Source of the DNA: Crambe crambe
Lineage: Eukaryota > Porifera > Demospongiae > Poecilosclerida > Crambeidae
Assembly (NCBI GenBank): GCA_963924555.1
Contig: OZ004584.1
Span: 3,471,001-3,535,000 of the forward strand
Length of the DNA stretch: 64,000 nt
Direction of reading: 5' to 3'
In this document: positions 33,738 through 43,900 of the stretch, piece by piece
Position numbering within the stretch: the stretch's first letter is position 1
Layout of the letters: each line of letters opens with the position of its first letter
Notes under the pieces: model-generated
Database searches by the model: none
Seen by the model: only the letters and a program-made list of their open reading frames with translations
Told to the model about the DNA's origin: nothing
Program-made: the position numbers and the translations under genes

Positions 33738-36700
33738 ATGGCTGTAAAGCTCAAAGAAGAGGGCAACAAACTGTACAAAGAAGGTAACTTTATTGAAGCC
33801 CATAAGAAGTATTCACAAGCTCTGAAGCATGACTCAACCAACTCAGTGATTTACAGCAATCGAAGTCTTGTGTCCATTAAGCTCAAAAACTATGAATGTG
33901 CCTTATCCGATGCTGTTGAATGTATTAAACATGATCCACAGTGGTTCAAAGGATTTTTGAGAAAAGCTGTCGCATTGGAAGGATTGGGTAAACATAATGA
34001 AGTTAAGCAGAATGCTATTGAGGGTTTTCGATTGTGTAATGAAGGGCGCTTCAAAAAAGAATTGGTCTCTCTCTGGTTCAAGGCAAATAAGACACTAAAT
34101 GACCTACCAAAAGGATCAATTGAGCTCCCTAGGGGTATTATTATAATGTCACAAGACTACCTTCACGTTCTGGCATGCCTTATGCAATCTTTGAGTGGAG
34201 AATGTCCCCTCAGTCTCTCTCTGACTCAGCAGTGCTTGTTTAGTAGTGCTAAGCAAATTGAGATGCTTTTGCTAGATTTTGGTGAATGTAGCTCTCCAAT
34301 TGTTAAAGAATGGGCTAAGTATTTACCAAATGAAGTATATCCATATAGCATTAATCCAATGGAAAAGGCAAGATTAGAGCAAGAAATGAAATCAAGGAGT
34401 AAAGCACTCATTCAATTTCTGAACAAAGAAGTTGATCCAACTCTCTACCCATTACTTAGACCAGTTATGGGACTTGTGATATTAATTATCATAAATCGTA
34501 CAAACATCTTGACAGAGTGTAACACAGGGCATCATGCTGTTGAACTGATGAATCAAGCACTCCTCCCACTATTTGAGACATCTATTCTCTCAACTGATGA
34601 ATATTACAACATGTATATTGGACGTTTATGTGCTGTGGTTGATTCCTTCATAGGTCGAGGATACAAACTTGATCATAAAGAGTTCGTGGCTGTGAAAGCC
34701 TACTCCAAAAGACTTGAGGAAGCCATTCAAAAATATCCAAAGCATTTGCCAGAGTATCATAAAGATAAACAGCTTGCTGAAAGGGCCTTGAGCAATGTAA
34801 AGAACAATATACTTGAGCCAGCTGGACTCTCTCCACCAAAAATTCCATCAAGTTCTCCCATGAGTGTTGAAATGGCAGAACAGATTGTGAAAGAAAGACC
34901 ACATGATGCAAAAGCCTACATTGTAAAACGCCTTCAAGATTTAGAAGCTGCAAAATTTCTCACAATGGGAGAAGTTGAAGAACTTCTCACCATGACAGGT
35001 TGGTATCATGTTAAATATAAATGGGGCAAGTGAAGCGTCCACATTAAGTACATCCCAACATTGCAATTTATTTTAGCAATGACCTTTGGGTAAACTGAGC
35101 ATCCATGCTCACCCCACATTATTTCTGCATGTTGGCAGTTCAGATTTCAAATGAGGCAATGTGAAACAATAGCTGCTATGAATGTGAAAAAATTATGGAA
35201 TAGTGTCCAATATAAGATACTGAGCAATTCAGTGGGTGCTTGTATTAAGTTTGCTTGAAAACATAGCCATCATGTAGATATACTATGTAGCATGCGAATA
35301 TTCTGGGCCTTGAGTATTTCAGTACTTTATTATGCTGGCATCAGCAACTAGGCCCACTTATAGGTGCTTGCTGCTCTGACTCCCTTTGTTAAGCTCACCT
35401 TGCTAATGAGCTTATTTTGATTTTGATAAGCTTACCAATGTGTTTCTGCATGAACCACCCTTAACAAATAACACCTAGCCAAAACAACAGACTTTTTTAT
35501 TAATTTATCTTTCACAAATACATAGCTATATCAGATCTATAGGTAGTTGGAGGGGTGCAGGATGCCATTATGTAACTATAATTTTACAGGTATTTTTCTT
35601 ACATTGGGAGATGAAGATGCTGCTCTGAAGGTATTTATCAAGGGTGAACAAGCTTTCTTTCATGTGTTTGGTCAGATGCTACGTTTGAATACTCTAAAAC
35701 TTGATCAATGCCCAGCAGTAATTGCCCCAATGCGTCAATTGGTACTCAATCAAGCTTCAATGTTAAAAGTGCCAGAACTCTTTGCTGATGTAATACTTAG
35801 ATGGAAATGTTTATTCAAAGAGCTTCGTATGCAGTTGATGCATTTTAGTTCTGGAAGTATTTTTAGTGCATTCTATCAGTGGTACATGAAGCAGTTGACA
35901 ACACCTCATGCACCAAATGCAGAAGATACAGAAGCTGCCCTTCTCAAACAAATGCAGGAAGAAGAAAGTCTACTGCAAACATATGCGGAGTCAACATTAG
36001 CAACAATGTCCAAAGCAACCTATCCACTTATGTGGAAGTGTCTCCCACATGGAGTTGTTACTATCGATTATATTTTCTTTGCTCCATTGAAGGAAAACCC
36101 ACTACTGGAGGCTTACTGTGTGATCTCGGAGGGTAATGCAATCCCTCTAGTGTGCAAGTTGAATTATAAAACCATCCACAACCAAGCAGCATTATTTACC
36201 AAATTAATGTCTCGGGCTTTGGAAAATCAAAAAGTAGTCAATGCAGAATTCACCCTTCTTGCAAAATTAATATTCCCTCAGTGTTTAGTTGATATCTTAA
36301 CATCGAGAAGCATTACACACTTTTACATTAGCCCAGATAGTGATATCGTTCGCATCCCTTTTGACTTGTTGCCAGTGTACATTGACTCATCTTATGTTAC
36401 CCTTCATGAGAAGTTCTCTGTCAGTATTCTACCATCAATGAGAACACTCTTTTCATATTGCAAAGAAGGAGCTCTCAGCCAAGTGTGCTCTATCTTTGGA
36501 AACCCGAATTTTGACCTTCGTAAGCCAGCTACTGGATCATCAGCCTTTGAAAAACTTATAAACCACTTCTGTGAATATTTCGGCATTTCTTCTTCAACAT
36601 ATACTACTTTGGAACAGCTAACACACTCGCAGGATGAGGTAGACTTCATTTCACTCCAACTGGAGTCACATGGATTGAATGTTCAGAAATTCTTTGGTGA

Positions 36701-37271
36701 TCAAGCAGTACTTTCTCACGTTTTGTCCCTTGAAAGTCCAATGCTCCTTCACATTTCCTCTCATGCCTACAGTGGAACCATGCAGAAAATTTCAGCTTTT
36801 CGTGGAAACTTCTTTGATGACCTAAACTCTTCTGCTATTGCTCTTGCAGGGTTCAACACTTTCTCAGGAGGGCATTTTGATCAGCTTCCATCTGACTGTG
36901 GGCCTGCTCAACTTCCACCACTAGCAATATTTTCAATAAAGCTTAGAGGTACCAAACTGGTGTACTTATCAACATGTGACTCTGCTTCTGGAACAGCACC
37001 AATGCAAGAAGCAGTGGATAACCTTGCTGAAGCATTCCTTGTAGCTGGTGCAGAGACAGTGATTGCTACACTTTGGCCTGTTTGCGATGAAGTGGCAGCT
37101 GAATTTAGCAAAGTATTCTATGAGAGGCTTACTAGTCCAGGTGTTCAACCATCCCAAGCTCTTGCTCATGCCAAGCAATACTTTAGAATGCTTGATAGTA
37201 CTAGTCATATGCACTGGCCAAGCTATGCTGTTTTTGTATGCTATGGATTAGACAAGCCATTTCTATCTTGA
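33738..37271 (+). CDS. TPR-CHAT caspase-like protein
   Basis: Two exons (33738-34998 and 35590-37271, phase 1 intron with GT-AG) give 980 residues. Residues 1-110 are TPRs of the co-chaperone type ('KEEGNKLYKEGNFIEAHKKY', 'VIYSNRSLVSIKLKNYECAL'). A long helical middle follows, and about residues 640-980 form a CHAT domain. The putative dyad is present: His812 in 'LLHISSHAYSG' (CAT 36762-36764) and Cys883 in 'LVYLSTCDSASG' (TGT 36975-36977), with the typical C-terminal 'VIATLWPVCDE' and 'HWPSYAVFVCYG'. CHAT proteases are caspase/separase relatives, and in bacteria TPR-CHAT proteins cleave partner proteins in immunity. The substrate here is unknown. It is a cytosolic protein with no signal peptide or membrane helix. 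Both exons are fully open. Confidence 0.9.
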
Positions 37272-37951
37272 TTTTCTTTGTATGCAGCACACACATTTTT
37301 TACCTTTTGTGTATTCAAGGCCACACCATTTACACTATAATTATATGTATACTCAAATTTCAGAAGTGCCCTAGACCACTATTCACTATTTTAAAAACAC
37401 ACGCATATCTCAACCCCCTAGAGGCATGTGGTATGGCTCTACACAAAATTAGTGCATGCACATGCACACTTCCAAAAAAGCCTGTATACAAACCCAAGTT
37501 GACAACAAAAAGTACTAATAGGGCAATGTGAAATATTTGAGTCACAGCGAGCAAGCAATTTACACATTTCTATAGGAGGTAAGCATCCCTATTATCAGAA
37601 AAATTGAACCAACAGTTCCACTTTGTTCTGGCTGCATACCCAATGATTGTTTCCCTCCTGAGATCAGCCACAGTGCATCTGTGGTGCACAATCCACCAGT
37701 GGTAATGCTATCAGATCTCCCTTGCCCATTGATCTAGTGGGTAGTGAGGCGAAGTCACATTGACATATTACATCTGTACCATTAAATTGAACAACACGTA
37801 TGTACCATACGTACGCACACCTGGGGCATTTTGGAGAGTAGACCTAGATATATTTACAATTTCGACCTGAGAGTCAGCTCACTCGCTGCAGCAGAGCCCT
37901 CATTACAGTTTAGCAACAGCACATGATGTGAGCTAATCTCAATACAGGGAA
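37272..37951. other. Convergent intergenic region
   Basis: Shared 3' flank of the plus-strand TPR-CHAT gene and the minus-strand DD-Ig gene. ORFs in it (37238-37531 plus, 37360-37554 minus) overlap each other and show no domain. Confidence 0.45.
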
Positions 37952-40900
37952 CTACAGAACAATATGGTCTCTGAACATATACAATGTAGAAATTAGAAGT
38001 ATAAGTATCAGGACAATAACCAGTTTAAATTTGCTTCTTAACATTCTGTAGCATGCTTGTTGAACCATTTTGGGACATGACTGTCTTCTTTGGGGCTTTG
38101 AAAAGGAAGCTGCAAGAAATGTATACAAATCAGTATAATTAGACAGAGTGGAGGGAAAGGGATCACTTGCCTGTGCGGAATTTGGCAACTGATACCGGCT
38201 GGCTCCCTCTGCCTGAGTGTATAGGGACTGTATATTTTCCTATCTTGATGGATGTAATATGTCCCCAGTATAAAAAGGCCTTCATATTGGTGTTTGTCAT
38301 ACTGCTCCTCAGTAATGTAGCGATTGTATTAGGAATTGCCCATGTTACAGTGAGAATGCTTGGTGTAATGGTCTTCAATATCAAGGCATACTTTGGAATA
38401 GAGAATTTCAAAGCAATACTCCCTGCCAATCTATCTAATTCTTCAAGTGTGTAAACCTTGCAGTACTGATGCAATCCGACGTTAAAGTCCGAAAAATCTT
38501 CTAGTAAGTTCCTGTTTATCACAATGGAGTATGTAGAAAAATCAGAGAGGCATATGTTCCTTCGAAATTCTGCAATTTTTTTCAAGTAATCCTCCAGACT
38601 CATTTTTAAGTATTGATCACCTAACTCATTCACCAACTTCTCAAAGAGAATGTAGTTTTTAAAGTCCCAAAATGTAGTCAGTCTAAGCCATACACTGTCA
38701 ATGTTTGAATCTCTGTCGATCTTACAATAGATTTTCTCAAAGCCCTGTAGCTTAGAAAGGTAAGCTCGGAGGTCAGTGATAGTAATCTGCCTTCCTAAGA
38801 TCATATTTAAAAAATATTCTTCCATTTCAGCAAATTTGTCTTCCAGTGCACTGATGTTCCCTTGCATAGTATCTGCAAGGGGGATATACAATAACCATGA
38901 CAACATGCATGTGTGATGATATAAGTCAAGGCTTCATCTTTATACTTCTTACCTTTTGTTTACTAACAAAACATTACAATTTCACTAGGAAAAGGATACC
39001 AGAGTCGAGATGACCCAGCATGCTCCTTATACTTAAACATAAGAATTCAGTGAATATTAACTTCTGAAACTTCATGTACAGACATTTTAGCAGATCATAA
39101 ATACACTGAAATTGCATTTCATATTCAAAATAATGGGGATGTGGATAATGAAGATAATACTTACACTACAGAAAAATTAGGCTACACAATGACTACATTC
39201 TAAGCATACGTCTGTACCATTTACAGCATCCAGGTCCAACTAAACCTAGTAAGTAAGAAGCTACTCACATTCCATAGGCCATTTATACATAGTAGTTAAA
39301 TAATTATTAGTGCTAAACATTTCAAAGGTGGTTATAATCAAGAGTGTATTCCTTCATAATGTACAGCATAGGCTCTGTCTGCACATGTCTGGATACTCCA
39401 TTAAAATAAATAATACATTTTGCAGTTTCTGGCAAAAGAGGGATAATCACGATCACTCTATGCATGAAGGGTGGTCAAATGTCCACGGCAACATGTATAT
39501 AGGGATAACTACATCATTTGACAATGTAATACCTTCAATCCCAACTGTATAAAAAGAAAACTACAGTTATCATAAGAGTAACAAGTTACCTGTATCAATA
39601 TTATCAGACATGGAGTGCAATTTATTTGAATCCACACCATCAGATGAACAGTCCAATTCACTATCATCAACAGACACCTTGAGTATTCCTTGTAGTTTAC
39701 AAAATACTTTTATGTCAATACGATTCATATTTTCTTTCAGTGATACAGCAACTGTGGCAGGTGTGACCCATGTGATGCTGATGCAACCTCGCTTAATATC
39801 TTTTACTTGGAAAAAGTATGAAGGTAGAAAAAGTTTGCGAGCTATGCTTTCCCTGGAGTTTTCCAAGTCTTCAAGTGTGCACTTGTCCCACTGCTTATCT
39901 AACTTTATAACAACATCTTTGAGGTGTTCCTTTGATAAAGACTCATTGATTTGTCTAATATATTCAGAGAAGTCACAGAGACGTGTTTTAGATCGGAAAA
40001 TTTTCATCTGTTTCTTAAATTCTGAAAAATCTCTCTTTAAGGTGTTATCACCAAATTTTTTTACTAGGCTTTCAAGAAGAGAGTAATTAAGGAAATTGCA
40101 ATAAATATTAAGTTTTGTCCAGATATCTCCCAAAGTTGGATTATTCAAATTTTCCATCAGAGAAGATAAAAAATCCTTGTGTAGTTGTTTATTTCTAACA
40201 GGAATGCTTGAAAGGCGAGCTTTAAACATGTCCACACTGATATTTTCCATCTCGATAATTGCAAAAGTACGATCACATAAATCAAGGAAATAATTCTCCA
40301 ATTTTGATGCATCTGGCATGACTGTTGCTGCTACAGCAAAAAAAATTTAAAACCATAAGAGCCCTATATAAACTGTTTCTTTCCATGTGAGCATACCTGT
40401 GGGACCAGGATTGATCCCGTGAGAGTTGCTAGTGGCAGTTAGGGGATCCTTGAGTAAAGGAGAGGTAAGACTGATGCAACAGCTATACCGGCCTCCATGT
40501 GACATGCTAAGGGATGGGAATGAGAGAGTGGACGAAGAAAACTCATCCAAGGTAACTCCATCTCGTTGCCATTGGTAAGTGATGGTTGGACGAAATTGTT
40601 CGGCTCCTCTAACATGACAAGTCATTGAATAACTTTCATCTAATGTGGCTACATTTCTTCCCTGCACTTCCACAGAGAGGGAAGGTGCTACACAGAAAGA
40701 GTATAATAATGTAGGACATTTACAATACCACTAAACAGGTTACATATCTGGAAATTTTTTCTGAGTATAAAAGTCAATCTTCATCTAGGCTTCTAACTTG
40801 CTAGGTTTTGATCATGTAAAAATTTATTAAGAGATAAGAGGAAAAGGGTCTTGACATAGCTGATGCAGTGGTCTACTGAACTCGGGATATACACACATAT

Positions 40901-43900
40901 GGTATTGTATTAGACCTGCTGTAAGAGAAACACCATTCCAGCAGATCAACAAAATTAACACAAAGATACGCCAACAATACTAAATAAAGTGTTGCTAGTG
41001 CATGAATAATATGGTAGTTATGAATTTATATGGATTGCCACCATCTTATAACCCATTCATTCACATAATACCTGGTAGGTAGATAGAGTTTTGTTTTGCT
41101 ATCTTGAATGCTAAACCTTCATGGCCAACAACTTGCTGTGTAAGAGCTTGCACTAGCCTCTCCCATGAAGGTTGAGGGTCAATCATTTTCAGCCATGCCT
41201 TCAACATTGCACTGTAGCACTCCAAAGTAGTGGAGTAATCCTTTCTTATTCCATCCAATTTTGTCAAACTGACTCCTAACTGGACTCCAAGGTTATACCA
41301 CTCATTTTGAGCTTCAGCAAGGAGTGATTGAACATGACGAAAGTTAGAAATATTCAGTTCATCTGCATTAAAAAAATCACATGTACACAGTGTCAGAAAT
41401 CATGCAACCAGGGTGTAGAGCTGCCATAATTATAGCTAGGCTAATTCTTGACTTCATTATACCAACTACATGTACAAGGCCTTTTTTATTGTAAACCACA
41501 AATTTCTCATGTAACTGACAGAATATGTTGATGAAATACTCTATTATAAATACCTTGAGGTCACTTAAGGTTAAAGTTTAGTTTTTGTTTTTTTTTACTT
41601 CAAAATGAAAATTCGTAACCTGAGTTTATTGAGGTGCTGGGAAATTTTTGAATTGTCCAATTGTTCATATAATAATTCATGCTAGACAAGAAAATTTTTT
41701 TTCTATAATAACCAGTTGACGTATGTGGGTGTAAGTTTATTCAGTTTGATACCACATAGCAGCTGCAGTATGAATTATAGGCTTTGCTTCAAGCCAGCAT
41801 CATCTCTCCCTGACCTAAAAAGGTTAACTCTCGCTTCATTTTTGGAGAAAAGATCAGTCCAGGGCTGCTGATAAAGCTGTAACAGAAGTAAGTCAACAGT
41901 CACATCCCTTCATGCCAAAACAACAAGCCTCTATAACAAGGTATGTTACCGTAAATATCTCTATTGCTGTGGCTGAGAGCTAGCTACATGCACCAGCACA
42001 ATCATATTCAATGCCTGTGGTCTAAAAAAATCAATCTACAAAAAAAAATCTCCCACTATACAGTAAACCTTAGAATAATTCAAATAGCATTAGGCCCATG
42101 CACTGACTATCAAGGCATTTATGAGTCATAATTAAAATATGAATAGCTACATTAAATACCTATTAATAAAAGTTAAGAGCTATAACAGTTTTGCATTATA
42201 CTGTGCTCACATGGGGGCCCAGGATTGGTTTCCACGTCTCCGGAGAGGTAGAGGAGATATGGTATTACAAATATGAGGAAAGCAACACAAAACCACCAGC
42301 AACCCAACTTCAAACTCCCTCTATCATGCAAGATAAGACTGTACATAGGAACCTGTATAATAACATAGGAGATCCTTATTTCAAATATAGAGCAAGCATA
42401 GAATGTGTTGCTAGAAACTACTAAGCTGATTGGTCAGGTACTTAGGTATCAATAACTCAGGTACCTGGAGACTTTAGCTGTGTTTAGATTTGATGCATCA
42501 TTAGGTACCTGAATAAATTGAGAGAAAAAAATTGATTCAGATCTTTATCTCTTTTATGGATCGAAGCTAAGCTTCTGGAAAGTTCAGACAGCTGACTTGA
42601 AGACCCTTCATAGTCAAACTCAGCGCCACCAGTGGAAATATCACCTTCATTAATATGAAGCTACTGGCATTCAGCTCTATTGACATAACTTTAGAACAGA
42701 GATGTGCAGAATAGACCGATTTGATTGGTCAATTACAGAGGACACTAAGCTTAGTACCACTTGGTCTCAGGGCATAGAGCTACTAAGTTTAGTGCTCGTT
42801 GTCATAGATTGATAGCGTTGCTTAGAAATGGTAGGTTGCTATACCAATTGAAGAGCCAAAAATTACTACCAAAGTGAGAAAAAAAAAGATTAATTAGGTT
42901 ACTCCATAGCTCCATCACTTCAACTGTAAGAAGTGCAAGAACTCCTCCAAGGAAGGGCTAAGAACAAGCCTACCCCTGGTAGTCGGTGAAAAAAAAACTT
43001 CCAGCTCAGGAGGTGTGGCAGAAAAAAGCATCTATATGGCCAGAACGCATCAATTAGAAAGAATACGGTAGCTATGTTCTAAATTAGTTAGACACTTCTA
43101 CCATCGGGATCTAAGAAACCCTCAGCCCTGTAGTAGTGCCTTTGCTGCACTTGGGCGGGTTCTATGTAATAACAGCATTTATAGCTACCCACACCATACT
43201 GGGGCTATTTTTGGTAGGTATTTTGGTAGTCAATAGTGGCTCACCAAAGATATTTGATCCACAAGAGTTGGGCGTGGCAGGCACCTGAAAAACATAGCCG
43301 ACCCTTTACCATATTTCCCTACTAGTTCGAGTGGTAAAGGGTAGATCCGTCCATGGAGTTTTCTGTTTTCTCTGTGACGCGTACGCGCACGCGTCGACGA
43401 TCGACGCGACGCGACGTGGATCTGGAAAGGGTCGGCCTAGTGAACGTGCTAGGGTACCGGGTACGGGTAGCTCTGGCGGGGGGATACTCGTACACTTAAG
43501 GATACCGGCGACCGCTGCTGGTAAGTGCAGGACAGTAAGAAGACAACATTCAGCAGGTACCTACCCCTATCCTTCGTGAACAATCCTGCAGCGATTGGTG
43601 CAGAAAGAACCTGCCAGATCGACGGAGGGAGTGTGTAAACCGACCTGCCACACAGAGGTAGTATCCGAACAATGTGGTCAATAAACGGACGGTCAGGATA
43701 AATGATTATTTTATGAATTAAAAAATCCAAAAAAAATTTTTTTAGACTGAAGAATTAACTAGCAAGTAGTACAGTTAGTCCATAAGATAATATTCACAGA
43801 AATATATACCAAATATCGTTTACACACGTTCCACAGTACCAGTCCATGGTGCTGATACTGCTATAATCATCAGGAGATACATTGGTGCATTCTGCATGGT

